Positions 21,035-31,840 are shown, counted from the first letter of the stretch. The stretch: 64,000 nucleotides of DNA from Hermatobates lingyangjiaoensis (GCA_026182355.1 JAPFBL010000242.1:279501-343500); one strand, 5' to 3'. Notes: generated from the letters alone by a model not told the origin. Translations and numbers: made by a program.

Positions 21035-23585
21035 TATACTTTGTGAGCAGACCTTCTTTTAAAAACATTTTGTTAAATGCCTTGCTTATTTCTAACCTTG
21101 TACGTTCCCTACATACCTTCTCTATTTGACTTTTACGAATCTTCCATTTCATTGATAACAAGTAAACGAGTTCTCCACATGATTTATTTCTACTGTTTGT
21201 TTTGGTGGAATCTCAAAAATTAATTTGAATACTCAAGAAGTTAGCAGGCAGTATAGAATGATATCTGTACAGTTTGTCACTTATATCACTGTGTAATATT
21301 TATTGTCAGTCTAAAGTTCTTATCAGAAATTTCTTTGTCTCCATTCGTTTTGGATATTATATAAATGTTCTAACTTATATATCAATCAATGTGTTTTTTA
21401 AAGTAGCATACAGTTATTGCCGCAAGAACAATATTATTGTTTAAAATTAATAAAGAAAGCTATTTATTTGAAAATTATAGGTTAACTGCTAGTTTTTTTC
21501 ACCATTAATATTTTTACAGCAGCACGAAACCTGCTGTAAATATTAGTAAATTAGGTTACTAATATTTAAATAGGTTTAAAGAGACTGAGGTCATCAACTG
21601 GTTAGTTATATTCACTTTATTATAATTTCATTGTATTTATAATTTTCATTGGTAAATGATGCCAATAATGAGAAAGGGAAATTATTAATTTGCTTCCTAT
21701 GAACATTATAACGAGGCGAACAAAAAAAAAATGAATATTTTTAAATAAAAAGTCGATAAGATCACAATAAATATTGATAACCTTATTTGTTAAAATAATA
21801 TCTTGCAAAATAGTACTCATGTCTGTTTGATTAAACAACTTAAATATTTTAAATATTTTCATAGGATTTGTTCCTATTGAATATTTTATGAGAAAAGGTT
21901 TTATAATTTAATTTAAATTCATAACTAAACTAATATATAAAACCTGATAATTTAAAAATAAAAAAAAAAATCTGAAAGTATAAGAAAATACCAATGACTT
22001 AAGGAATGTTAGTTATCATGAATTTTGTCTAGGAAGTCTCAAGATAAGTGTAATAAATGCCTGGGAGAGCTTATGCTACAACCCACCTACGACGGAATAA
22101 ATATCCCTCTAGTAAAAACCCACTACATTCATTGGCCTATTTCTTTTTCCTTTCCTTTTTTTTATTTAAAAAAAATAGAGCTTTTATTATCAACACAATA
22201 TTTAAAGCTTCTTTTCAGTTTTAAACTTTTTTTGGATTTACAATATTTTTATGTAAATATTTTTTTCTTATAGATTTTATTAACGTTTTGTTTCAATTTA
22301 CAAAAAAAAATGTTTTGATAAACTTTTAAAAAAATTAGTTAAAAACAATAGAAAAAAATCGTTTGTTAAATAATTATTTATGCATTGCATCAGCTATAAC
22401 TACATTAAGTAAGATGCTAGTTATTAATTTTTTTTTACATAATCTTAAATAAAAAAATTAAGTTGCTATTGTATGAAGGAAAGTTTCTTAAAATATAAGA
22501 ATCTAGAAAAAATGCATAAGAATCCGCTAAACGTATATAATTTTACTACTTTTTTAAAGTAAAGAAATGTTAAAATAAAAATTTATCTGAACATGAAGTT
22601 CATGAAAAATATCATATTTTGTTTCTCACTGCTATTAAGTGCATTCTATTATCAGTTAAATATTTATATACTTAAGTACGTGAAAAAATAAATATTTGAT
22701 AGTTCAATCAGATATGTGCTTCATTTTGACGTTACCCACTTCTAATGAGGACTCTACTGAGAATTTATATAACAAGACCAATACATGCAAGAAATATTAC
22801 ATATGTTGGATATGTGGAATTATTTAAAATATTACCTAGAGGATTAGAAATGTTATGGCAAGAAGACAGCAGTTAAATAAGGAAAACTGTTTGGGGCCAG
22901 AATAATCTGGAATAGCATAAATTCAACTTTACTGTAAGTAAACGTAATACAAACTTATTGAAAACTTAAAGAATTAGCTTAAAATTTATCAGTTTTGTAA
23001 TACAGAACAAAATGAATTCTTCATAATTGAATTTTACCTAAACATAACATGATTCATAAATACAAGAGAATCTACATTTCATATTAATTTTTCTTCAAGA
23101 GTGCAACGTATCCATTCATTAGACAATTTTGTTAGACAAATCTAACATATGTGTTTTGATGTATTGATGCACTTATTCTTTCAGGCTATATCATTATTAA
23201 CCAGATGGGTTGATGTTTTTTGACGTGGAGTTTTTCACGCCACATCACGAGAAACTAACCGTTTCCTCATGAATGAGAGAAAAAGAGACAGTCCTTGTGA
23301 ATTGTCAAAGATGGATGTTTTAACACAATAGGTACGTGGAGGTGGAGGTAAAAAACATAAGTCTGGTACTATCTAGGATACTGACGATTACTTGTTGAAA
23401 GAGATTATCAATAATTTCAGAGAATAACCTGTAATGAGAAAAAAACAACGGTAACAATAAACAGAGAGTTGGTATATAGCAAAGAATAAGTACGTAAGGG
23501 AAGGAGTCAGTGATTGCAGGTAAAGGTATAGGGTAAGGAAGGAGTAGTATCCAGACGATAACTACTTTATGACAGGCCAGGTTCA
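19840..23585. other. Long AT-rich intron stretch, no gene seen
   Basis: Contains a (TA)n tract at 21000-21031 and many A or T runs (for example 21961-21970, 22291-22460). Short open frames near 20561-20746 and 22025-22273 match nothing known to me. Confidence 0.5.
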
Positions 23586-23589
23586 TCGA

Positions 23590-24090
23590 TGTCTACAACA
23601 ACGGGCCGCTTATCATTAGCCTGATAAGCAAACAGAGTGGGTGAATTTCACTGGGGGCAAGAATAGCAGTTTTAAGATAGACACTAACAAGCCGGATGAT
23701 GAAAAAAAAACTTGGAATCCAGCTTCCACGCTAGTGCTCGGATAAGAGGACTTTCAACCCGCGGACAAAAGCCCAAGACCAGCAACCGAAAGGTAGCAGC
23801 TAAAGCCGATACTCTGACACCACAGTGAATGAGACTAATAACGGCGGAGTGCCACCCTAAGCCAGCGCGCGAAGAAGCGACCTTTCCAACTTCGGACACC
23901 ACCTCAGCCTAGCACCCCACACAGGTTGTGCCTTTCTTAGTTCAAGCCATGAGAGAACAAACACTCAGGCGTGTTAAGCCCCCCCACCACGACAAGGTGA
24001 AGGCACATCGGGGGGGAGTGGAACCTATCATACCAAGGAAATCATCAATAATTAGTAGACTACTCATGACCCGTTGGGTCCTCCAATACG
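23590..24090. repeat. GC-rich island, probably a transposable-element piece
   Basis: About 500 bp of clearly higher GC than its surroundings, starting near gggccgcttatcattagcc and ending with a C-run/G-run hairpin around 23980-24020 (cccccccaccacgac ... atcgggggggag). A 72-codon minus frame is present without recognisable domain. Composition and sharp borders suggest an inserted element, class unknown. Confidence 0.45.
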
Positions 24091-24129
24091 TTCTTGTTTA
24101 ATGCAACCATCTTCGCATAAATGCAGGTA

Positions 24130-25019
24130 AACCCTAATTAATTAATTTTTAATAAACAGAATAGTGAACATATTTTAAGACAGTTCTCATTATTTACATT
24201 TTTTTGTACAATTTGAATTATCCAAAAATAATAAGGTTTCAATTTTTTTTTAATGAAAACTCATTTTTGTCATTGGTCAAATTTTTACATTTTATTGAAA
24301 AAAAATATGTCCATTTGTTTAAAAAAACTGAAGATTTATTTAATTTGTCGTTTCTAGGATGATATCAACATTTAAAGAATCTAGAGTTAGTAGTTTAGTA
24401 GAAAAAAAAATGTTTAAAATCATTGTTTGCAAAAAAGGAATGTTATTGCAGTGATTTTCGTATTTTCATGTTGTGATCAAATAATTGTTACACGCATGAC
24501 AACATTAATTTAAAAAAACTATAAAAACTGAACAAAAAACTTTCAGAAACGGTGAAAAATTACAAATAAAGTAAAAGAAACAAATTTTTTTTCTGATTTT
24601 TGAGAATTCGTCTTCAGCTGAGAAAAGATAGATGACGAAGTATGCTAGAGGTGCAACTGAAAATCATAGAATCCTTGAAGGGGGACTTTCAGAAAATTAG
24701 AGTTGGCCCTTTTCATAACTGTGGTTGTAACTTTTCATCCAATATCACATGTATAAATGTCATAGTCTATGTCTGATGACCATATGTTAACGTGATCAGT
24801 TCATATATCGAATTAATTTTTAACACTTGTTTTATGTGTTCCTTATTCCTCATTGGACGAGTTGCTTGGTGGTTTTTTCACAATTGTTTATACATACATT
24901 TTTTTAAAACCACACGTAAAAATGGGCACCACGACTCTGAATATTACGATCCTTTTAATGGTCGTACACAGGAAAAAAAGTGCTACGGTGAGAAGACTAA
25001 AGCCAATTAAATGCCTCCC

Positions 25020-25063
<44 letters not shown>

Positions 25064-25220
25064 ATATATATATATATACAAATATTATCAAATTTCTTCC
25101 CAACTTTTCTATGTATTATTTTTCTATACAGTTTTTAAAGATTTCGGATCTCACATTTCCATTTACTTGGTACTGAGTACAACAGTTCACCAAAAGATTT
25201 GTTCGTACAATCCATTTAAT
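24130..25220. other. No gene seen; (CT)n and (TA)n at 25023-25078
   Basis: AT-rich sequence with poly-A and poly-T runs, then a CT microsatellite followed by a short TA tract. Open frames across these tracts are repeat artefacts. Confidence 0.55.
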
Positions 25221-25248
25221 GATTAAAAAATTATAAATAAACATACAG

Positions 25249-25284
25249 ACCAACGTTTCGGTCATCATTGACCATCCTCAGGGT
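25249..25284 (-). ncRNA. Hammerhead ribozyme-like motif, single copy
   Basis: Minus strand: ACC, perfect CTGAGGA, extra T, helix II GGTC/GACC with loop AATGAT, GAAA, helix III ACGT, U at the cleavage site, GGT pairing with ACC. All core bases present; not part of a visible inverted repeat. Confidence 0.65.
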
Positions 25285-25551
25285 TTGATAATAGATAAAT
25301 CGAAGCTACTCAATATACAATTAAAAATAGAAAACATAAGTAAAAGTTATACATAACATATTTCTATGAGTTTAAAGTTAACAATCGATACAATAATGCA
25401 ATTTAGTAAACATAACAAAATGACAGGTTACATTAGGTTTTACACTATCAATGCTGCCATTTCATTCCATTCGGAATATAAATACATACATTTAACACTA
25501 TTTTTCTTTCTTATTGAGGTTTGGTCTAGCTTTAATAATGCAAAACCTTTA

Positions 25552-25591
25552 AGCCGACGTTTCGTCTATATTTGTAGATATCTTCAGGGCT
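25552..25591 (-). ncRNA. Hammerhead ribozyme-like motif, family G left arm
   Basis: Minus strand: AGCC, perfect CTGAAGA, helix II around TCTA/TAGA, GAAA, helix III ACGT, C at the cleavage site, GGCT pairing fully with AGCC. Confidence 0.65.
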
Positions 25592-25665
25592 ACATTAATA
25601 CAGAGTTTGGTTACTGTAATTATAATTATGTTTCATGTTATAGTAACCAAACTCTGTATTGATGT

Positions 25666-25705
25666 AGCCCTGAAGATTTCTACAAATATACACGAAACGT
25701 CGACT
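25666..25705 (+). ncRNA. Hammerhead-like motif, family G right arm
   Basis: AGCC, CTGAAGA, weakened helix II, GAAA, ACGT, C, GACT. One mismatch has appeared in helix I (GACT against AGCC) and helix II is disturbed, so this arm is more decayed than the left one. Confidence 0.5.
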
Positions 25706-25766
25706 TAAAGGTGTTGCATTATTTAAGCTTGACCAAACCTGGATATGAAAGGAAAATAGAGTATTT

Positions 25767-25769
25767 ATA

Positions 25770-25817
<48 letters not shown>

Positions 25818-26621
25818 TATTTATTTATATAATACAGTCAGTATTATATGATTTTGGCAACTTTATTTTTTTTGTGTCATAAGATTTTATATTTACAAAT
25901 ATATCACGCATGTGATAACATAGAATCATAATGAGTAGTTATGTCAAATGTTGGCGATCATATAAGACTCACGACATTAGTTCCGGTTTTTGTTGTAATC
26001 TTCAAATCTAGCGCCATTGAAATAAAGGCATAACGAAAAGTCACATTAGAAAGATATATAAATTTAAATTAACAAATAATGGGAAAAATAATCATAGGTA
26101 TATTGCTAAAAATTAGATTAATGTTTTTTAGTTGTAAATATCTATTGAATATAATTTCAGTTTTTTCTGAGAATAATGCCATAAATTCAAAAAGATATCT
26201 GTTAAATGCGAATTTTTTTCTTTCATTATAATTAATCAAAGAAATGTATCAGGAAGAAAAAAAAAATTAGTAACTAACATTAGGATAGATGGATGAAGGA
26301 AGGGAATTCCATTTATAGATTTCTGAACGATTTAATAAGACGATGTCTACAATAAGAAAGATAAATGGACAATTCAGAGCGTGCCCTTCCAGTTCATGAA
26401 AAAAAAGGTCTTATATCTGGCCATCTCAATTCTCAGAAGCAACAAATTTTTTACCTCCGAATTTAAACTTTATCCGAAAAAGATCCAGCTTTAATCAACT
26501 AAATTGCTCGTCTTCATTAATTTATCTTCGAATACAATGTTATTCAATATTTTTGAGGTTTTTAAATTTTTTTTATTCTTTTTTTATTATTTGAAAAATA
26601 AAATTCATTATCAATATTATG

Positions 26622-26672
<51 letters not shown>
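25767..26672. other. (TA)n tracts with AT-rich sequence between, no gene
   Basis: TA runs at 25767-25811 and 26623-26672. The sequence between shows no feature I can support. Confidence 0.55.
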
Positions 26673-26674
<2 letters not shown>

Positions 26675-26683
26675 TTTTTTGAT

Positions 26684-26881
26684 GAAAATACGATCCGAAA
26701 TGGACAAATACAGTTCAATGTACATAAAGAAACATAGAGATCCAACCGTCTTTGTACCAGTGCTCTTGGTTTCCCTCTCTTATCTCCCCTGAAGACGGTT
26801 CAGCCAAAAATTAGAGACTTTAAGTGCTTCTTTTTAATTTTTCTATGTTTCTATATGTACATTGAACTATATATATATATA
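26684..26881. repeat. Family C repeat, inverted ends
   Basis: Ends gttcaatgtacataaagaaa (26713) and its inverse (to 26867) enclose one family C core. On the plus strand at about 26785-26817 CTGAAGA and the AATT helix III with GAGA remain, but G12 of GAAA is A. Followed by TA. Confidence 0.65.
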
Positions 26882-26894
26882 TGACTGAGACATA

Positions 26895-27045
26895 AACAAC
26901 AGTCTTAGTCAGAGATAAATCCCAAGAGAGTAACAGACAGAGTGAAGAACACATTTACAAACTGAAATTTTTAAGGCAATCCGTCTTCAAGAGAAAGGAA
27001 AAGGGAGACCTAGCACGTTGTAGACACAACAGCTAGTAACATATA
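26895..27045. repeat. Family D repeat
   Basis: Second copy of the family at 12590-12716, sharing gcaatccgtcttcaagaga-like and gcacgttgtaga segments. Bounded by a TA tract. Confidence 0.6.
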
Positions 27046-27144
27046 TATATATGTTATATATACTTCAATCTGATGAAAACGGAAGTCAAAATGTCATAGT
27101 GAGTATATCTGCGATTCTTTTTATTCCATACCTAATGTACTTTG

Positions 27145-27147
<3 letters not shown>

Positions 27148-27185
<38 letters not shown>

Positions 27186-27336
27186 CTATCATTCAAAATA
27201 AAAATGAAAATTTACAAAAATAATAGGAATGGTATACAACCAAATGAACAAGAATGACGTACCCAATATGAAGAGGTAGGCGACCAACCAGTGTAAATTA
27301 ACTACAGATTATACAACTAAAGAGTCTTTTATATAC

Positions 27337-27418
<82 letters not shown>
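27148..27418. repeat. (TA)n and (CA)n-(TA)n tracts
   Basis: TA at 27148-27184 and a compound CA-TA tract at 27340-27418, with about 150 bp of unremarkable sequence between. Confidence 0.9.
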
Positions 27419-27419
27419 C

Positions 27420-27676
27420 TTTTTCGTTAGAAATACCATCCGAAATGGACAAATACAGTTCAATGTTGAAAAAAAAATAGAGAAATTAAAAGAATACACT
27501 TACAGTCTCTAATTTTTGGTTTGAACCGTCATCAGGAGAGATAAGAGAGATAACCGTCTCTGAACCAGTGCGCTTAATTTCCCTCTCTTATCTTTCCCGA
27601 AGACGGTTCACACTGAAAATTAGAGACTGTAAGTGTGTACTTTTAATTTCTCTATGTTTCTTTTTTTAGATAGAAA
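27420..27676. repeat. Family C repeat, inverted pair
   Basis: Left arm from about 27430, right arm to 27668, sharing acttacagtctctaattt and gataagagag. Each arm carries a family C hammerhead core, the left one on minus (27506-27539), the right one on plus near 27585-27625 with C4 instead of U4. Confidence 0.75.
27506..27539 (-). ncRNA. Hammerhead-like motif, family C, G12 changed
   Basis: Minus strand: TCTC, perfect CTGATGA, extra C, helix II GGTT/AACC with loop CA, AAAA in place of GAAA, helix III AATT, A, GAGA pairing with TCTC. The G12 change predicts loss of activity. Confidence 0.5.
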
Positions 27677-28400
27677 TATATATATATATATATATATATT
27701 CATATTTATAATATTTCAAATATATGAAGTTAATATATTTGTTTAGGTTTTATTTGCAGTTATTTTAAGTTTTCATATATATATTAACTAACAGAAATAA
27801 TTACATTGGAATATACTGTTTGATGAAAATTTATTTTATATTAACTAAAACAATCTTTAAACATGTTAATACGTTTAATATAATATTCTTGCGTTATTAT
27901 AATAATACAGTTAAGTCCTTTGTGAAGTTATAGCTGTACGTATGGCTGAAACACAGTGATTAATTTGATATGATGTAATCCTTGCTTTAATGAGTATTAC
28001 ACCTGGCTTGTTCAAAAGACTGAGAAAATTGTTTAAAGAAGAGTAAAGGGAGACGTTTGTTAAAGCTCATCAACTTTACTGTTTTTTACTCAAAGTGCCT
28101 TTCATAATTTAGTAACTCATAATTTTATTAAAACCTTCTCATTCTATTAGACTCAGCCCTAACATCATTATATATTTCATTCATTACAAAAATATTCTAA
28201 ACAATTTGTGACATATTTCTATTTGATTACCAATTATTTTAAATTAACAAAAGTATACACAATTTTGGCATTAAAAAAATAACTAGCTATAATATTGCTT
28301 CTATAAATCATATTTTATAAAAAAAAAAGTTGTATGTATCAATATTATTGTAAGTAGGCTGAAAGTTTTCTTTTAGACGAATTGTAGTAAATTTTGCAGC
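27677..28400. other. (TA)n tract then AT-rich sequence, no gene
   Basis: TA at 27677-27701, then nothing recognised. Confidence 0.5.
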
Positions 28401-28501
28401 GATTCTCAATTGAATTCAAGCATTTTTTCATTACCTCAGAGGTTAGTATCATTAATATTAAAATTATAGTAATCCGTCTTACCTCGAACCCTGCTGCTGA
28501 A

Positions 28502-28544
28502 GTTCTCAGACCGGTTTCGGGCGTCACCCATCTTCAACAAGAAC
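28502..28544 (-). ncRNA. Hammerhead-like motif, ACCGGT type (left)
   Basis: Minus strand: GTTCTTG, TTGAAGA (C3 to U), extra T, helix II GGG/CCC with loop TGACG (read GGGTGACGCCC), GAAA, helix III ACCGGT, C, then TGAGAAC pairing with GTTCTTG over 7 positions including two G-U pairs. Confidence 0.6.
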
Positions 28545-28574
28545 TGATCAACTAAAACTCATTTTAGTTGATCA

Positions 28575-28617
28575 GTTCTTGTTGAAGATGGGTGACGCCC
28601 GAAACCGGTCTAAGAAC
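28575..28617 (+). ncRNA. Hammerhead-like motif, ACCGGT type (right)
   Basis: Plus strand: GTTCTTG, TTGAAGA, extra T, GGG/CCC, GAAA, ACCGGT, C, TAAGAAC; helix I pairs over 7 positions with one G-U pair. The longest helix I seen in the window. C3 is U in both copies, giving a possible U-G at positions 3 and 8. Confidence 0.6.
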
Positions 28618-28689
28618 TTCAGCAGCAGGGTACGAGGTAAGACGGATTACTATAATTTTAATATTAATGATTCTCAATTGACTAATTTT

Positions 28690-29069
28690 TACTTGTTGCC
28701 TCCAATTTTCATAATAAATTAAGCTACATTGGTTCAAATATGAATATTAAATTGTCCAGAGACATTTACAACACATTATCACTGATCATTTCAATGTAAT
28801 CCCAAAGTGGGGGGTAAATTACAGCAAAGTATAATTAACTAATAAACAGTGCTTTTCAAAACACTGCCACTTACTTTTAAATTCTGATGATACACTTTCT
28901 AAATACTATAACTAATTTAACAAGCTGATGTACTACTCATAGGTCATCTTCAGGATTCACTTGATTAGTTTGAAATAAACAAATCTAAATCCTTAATAAA
29001 CTGAAAAAATTCTTACCCAATATGTGTATACACACACACGCACACACACACACACACAAACGTACACCC

Positions 29070-29118
<49 letters not shown>
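28690..29118. other. AT-rich sequence ending in (CA)n and (TA)n
   Basis: CA tract 29032-29058 and TA tract 29073-29118. No gene seen. Confidence 0.6.
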
Positions 29119-29121
<3 letters not shown>

Positions 29122-29149
29122 CAAACCACAATAAGAAATGGGAAAACAA

Positions 29150-29192
29150 GACTAAGATCTTTCAACCATAACAAGCGGTCTTCGTCAGAGTC
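29150..29192 (-). ncRNA. Hammerhead ribozyme-like motif, family A (left)
   Basis: Minus strand: GACT, perfect CTGACGA, extra A, helix II GACCG/TGGTT-like, GAAA, palindromic helix III AGATCT, U, AGTC pairing with GACT. Confidence 0.65.
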
Positions 29193-29215
29193 AAAAACCT
29201 AACAGTTGGGTTTTT

Positions 29216-29258
29216 GACTCTGACGAAGACCGCTTGTTACGGTTGAAAGATCTTAGTC
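29216..29258 (+). ncRNA. Hammerhead ribozyme-like motif, family A (right)
   Basis: Plus strand: GACT, perfect CTGACGA, extra A, helix II GACCG/CGGTT with loop CTTGTTA, GAAA, AGATCT, U at the cleavage site, AGTC. Every required core base is present, helix III is a perfect palindrome and helix I is 4 bp. One of the two cleanest copies in the window. Confidence 0.72.
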
Positions 29259-29308
29259 TTGTTTTCCCATTTCTTATTGTGGTTTGATCATTGATTGTTA
29301 TTTCACGT

Positions 29309-29311
<3 letters not shown>

Positions 29312-29346
<35 letters not shown>

Positions 29347-29452
29347 CTTCAGCTACTCAAAGGGACTACTTCTACCCGATGACGACGACTGTCGAAATAT
29401 TGTTGTGAGTCTTTTGTGTGTGTCTTCATTTGTGTTTTCTCTTTCCTGTGTG

Positions 29453-29512
<60 letters not shown>

Positions 29513-29515
29513 CAT
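29312..29515. repeat. (TA)n tracts around a short hammerhead-like relic
   Basis: TA at 29312-29345 and 29457-29508. Between them, 29373-29404 on plus reads TAC, CCGATGA, extra C, GAC/GTC with loop GACT, GAAA, helix III ATAT, U, GT; helix I is poor. Confidence 0.5.
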
Positions 29516-29589
29516 TAAAGATCTTGCCAACATTAAGTTTAGTATGTTTCCTACATACCTTTTCAAGGTTTCGAATGCTACCTATGTAT

Positions 29590-29975
29590 ATATATATATA
29601 CTCGTATATTGATAAAAGTATCGACCATGGAATAGAAACAAAACTAAAGTTTGTCGGGACTCAGTCAGTTCTTCAGGTTCAAATTAAAATCTCAATGTAA
29701 ATGTTTCAGTTAGAAGTTATTTAATTATAAATTGTTGAAAACCATTTTCGTAGGCAGAAGTATAAATTTTGAAACGGAAAAACTAAGTTTACATTACAAA
29801 TTATTTTACAAACAATATTTTTTCTTTGGAAAAATATTTGTTTCAAAAATGTATACTTCTGCTTATGAAAATGGTTTTAAATTAAAACCAAAACGTTGGA
29901 ATTGAAAGTTTAATTTGAATCTGAAGTACTAACCAAGTTCCGATAAACTTTAATTTTGTATATATATATATATAT
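29590..29975. repeat. Family F inverted repeat
   Basis: Outer arms contain aaactaaagtttgtcgggac and gttcttcaggttcaaattaa (left), and their inverse at 29891-29958 (right). The same repeat is at 43715-43945. An inner inverted pair (tagaaaccattttc-like) also exists. It contains GAAACGTT-like words but no convincing CUGANGA box. Confidence 0.65.
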
Positions 29976-29984
29976 ATATATATA

Positions 29985-30755
29985 GATTAACTAGTTTCCT
30001 CGTATATTTTTCAAGGGACCGAAATAATCGTCTGGCGTCTTCTTCATAATTCTACAATTATAGTTACCTCATTGAATAAAACAAAATATGGCCGAAATTG
30101 TAATAACTAACTAAATAGAATTATATGATTCTGTGTTCGTGGACAAGGCTAAATGTAAATAATTCTTCAGTTTAGAAAGGGAAAACGTCAGTAACAATTT
30201 AAAAAAAAAAAAAAAACGGTTTACGGTGAGAACCTGTATTTACACTGTAGTAAATTAATGCTTGTTTCAATACAAATATTGCCAACAAAGATGCGTTTCA
30301 CGACTATTTTCAGGACCAATCTGAACACGCAGTCGGTAATTTACGCTTTTTAATAGAACCGCTTGTTGCACCAAGGCGATACTTTACTCTTCTCCCAGCA
30401 CCAATGTTATTATCATTACTGGATTTCGTACTTTGCTATTATGTATAAGGTTTGAAGTATAGTTTCCTTTGTTTTACTCTCATCAATTATATTTCACTTT
30501 GTCTCAGTCATAGTGATCGATTTAAGTACTCGACTGATAATTGCTCTGAGGTCTTTCATATAACACGTCGGCAGAGAGCAAGTGTTAAAAAATTCACTAC
30601 CTCTCTGACTATGTGCTAGATGTGTGACCTGTTACCTCCTTATCTTTTGTTGCGAGTTACTTCAATATACATATGAGAAAAATAATTGTTATTTTGTCCC
30701 AGTTTTTGTTATTTTGTTCTTCAGTTAATATTTACAAACAACTTGACCTCACGTA
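29985..30755. other. No gene seen
   Basis: Intron DNA with one 16-bp A run near 30205. Nothing recognised. Confidence 0.45.
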
Positions 30756-30757
30756 AC

Positions 30758-31180
30758 TACAGTAGAGCCTTGCAGTAAGAGTTTAATATGTTCTCAGACT
30801 TAGATTGTCTTACGATTTACTCGTATTACGAAGAAATTTATGGCATTCAAATTAATATGAAAATGGATAATCAATTTCATTATCAAAAAGCTGGTTTTTA
30901 AGTTTATTTGTTACACTGAAAACGTGCAATTCACAAAAATAAACAGTACTGTACATGTGACATGTATAATATTACTTAAACAATAAATGCATGCAAGGAA
31001 TAATAATGTTTTATTAATCTAATAAACATAAAATAGAGGCCATCTTGGCGTGAGGAATATGGTCGTTTGTACTACGAATTTTTATCATACTTGTCATAAA
31101 AAAATTCTTTACGAATGAGTGCTCGTAAAGCGAATTGCTCGTACAAGGAGGCCCTCGTACTACAAATTTCTACTCTGGTT
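30758..31180. mobile_element. Possible non-autonomous DNA transposon relic
   Basis: Begins acagtagagccttgcagtaa and ends near tacaaatttctactctgg. Both ends contain alternating words such as cttacgatttactcg and gctcgtacaaggaggccctc, typical of a class of short inverted-terminal-repeat elements in animals. End pairing is imperfect and no target duplication is clear. Confidence 0.35.
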
Positions 31181-31285
31181 TATATTTTATTGATGAATAT
31201 TAAATTGGGTGTATTACTGACTGGTTGTAAATGGAGCAACAACTTTATTATGAATAATGATATCATTACTATAATTTGATTTCAG

Positions 31286-31388
31286 ATTGAATTGGCGTAA
31301 TCCGTTTGCAGCAGACCCAACATTACGACTTGAACGAATCCCCACCTTGATCAAAGTGGGAGGACCAGAGAAACTAAGAGCACACGAG
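31286..31388 (+). CDS. TXNDC17: TXNDC17 (TRP14-like) penultimate exon
   Basis: Bounded by gatttcag and gtgaga. The first base completes the Lys codon begun in the exon at 18664-18751; 34 codons follow, ending in phase 0. The peptide contains WRNPFAADP, then RIPTLIKVGGPEKL. The cis-proline segment (IPTL) is a hallmark of the thioredoxin fold and faces the active-site cysteines. The spacing from AEPVV to WRNP and IPTL agrees with TXNDC17 without gaps. A SINE lies 124 bases into the following intron, which is 8.2 kb. Confidence 0.88.
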
Positions 31389-31511
31389 GTGAGATCAACT
31401 TCTAACAATAAATTTACAGAAGGATATACCAGGTAGTAGTGGGTTTTGAAGAGAAATTTGAAGGACAAGACGTCAGTTTGGATCAGCAGAACTGTGTATA
31501 GTTTATTTGTA

Positions 31512-31840
31512 GGTTAGGTTAGGTTAGATTGCAGTGGCAGTCCCACAAGGGAACACACTTAGGCCGAGCATTGGCCCTTTGTGATACCACACAATGAAGA
31601 TTGATTCTACAGTGGGAGTCCTAAATTTTGCCTAACTCAAGTGTATTTAGAGTAGGGATCTATAACGAGTACCTGACATCGTACAGGCTTGGGACCGACA
31701 GTTTAACGTCCTTCTCCGAGGGACGACGTGCTCAGATTTATGCACCTCCCGCGTGAATAAATCGAGGGCCAGGTGGGGATCGAACCCCGGTCCTATCAGA
31801 TCAGAGGCTAGCACGTAACCACTGAGCTAGCCTGACCCCC
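31512..31840 (-). mobile_element. tRNA-derived SINE, copy 1, with target-site duplication
   Basis: Minus-strand element. The head (31764-31840) is tRNA-like, with A box TAGCTCAGTGG and B box GGTTCGATCCC. The body runs on through ctgagcacgtcgtccctc and ggacgttaaactgtcggtcc. The tail is (AACCT)n, i.e. TTAGG units at 31512-31528. Flanking target-site duplication: tagtttatttgta (31499-31511) and tagtttgtttgta (31841-31853), 12 of 13 identical. A second copy is at 43379-43704. Confidence 0.85.

Larger units (their letters stand above)
25515..25742. mobile_element. Family G fold-back repeat with two hammerhead motifs
   Basis: Inverted arms run from aggtttggtctagc (25516) inward and back out to gcttgaccaaacct (about 25740), around a short centre near 25628-25635. 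Each arm has a hammerhead-like motif pointing outward from the centre. A diverged copy, also inverted, is at 50938-51190. A TA tract follows at 25767. Confidence 0.75.
28414..28668. mobile_element. 255-bp palindromic element with two hammerheads and a 13-bp flanking direct repeat
   Basis: The direct repeat gattctcaattga flanks the element at 28401-28413 and 28669-28681. Inside, arms of about 110 bp form an inverted repeat centred near 28555, preceded by 35 bp present on the left only. Each arm holds one hammerhead-like motif of the ACCGGT type, the same helix III as the motifs flanking the PLE at 61706-62505. No coding sequence. It looks like a minimal, mobilised Penelope terminal unit. Confidence 0.75.
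29119..29310. mobile_element. Family A fold-back repeat, best-preserved copy
   Basis: Arms of about 77 bp (29119-29195 and 29212-29288) form an almost perfect inverted repeat; each holds a hammerhead motif directed outward. TA tracts flank both sides. Other family A copies are at 1283-1412, 8164-8370, 12371-12545, 17619-17725, 19622-19835, 42535-42606 and 51240-51480. Confidence 0.8.

Noticed and set aside
22025..22273. 82-codon frame starting with a Cys-x-x-Cys
   Set aside because: No family recognised and the second half is low-complexity Phe/Leu.
29590..29975. Hammerhead in family F
   Set aside because: GAAACGTT and a possible helix I are present, but no CUGANGA-like box at the right distance.
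31512..31528. Interstitial telomere
   Set aside because: Only about three TTAGG units and they coincide with the SINE 3' end, which has its own target duplication.
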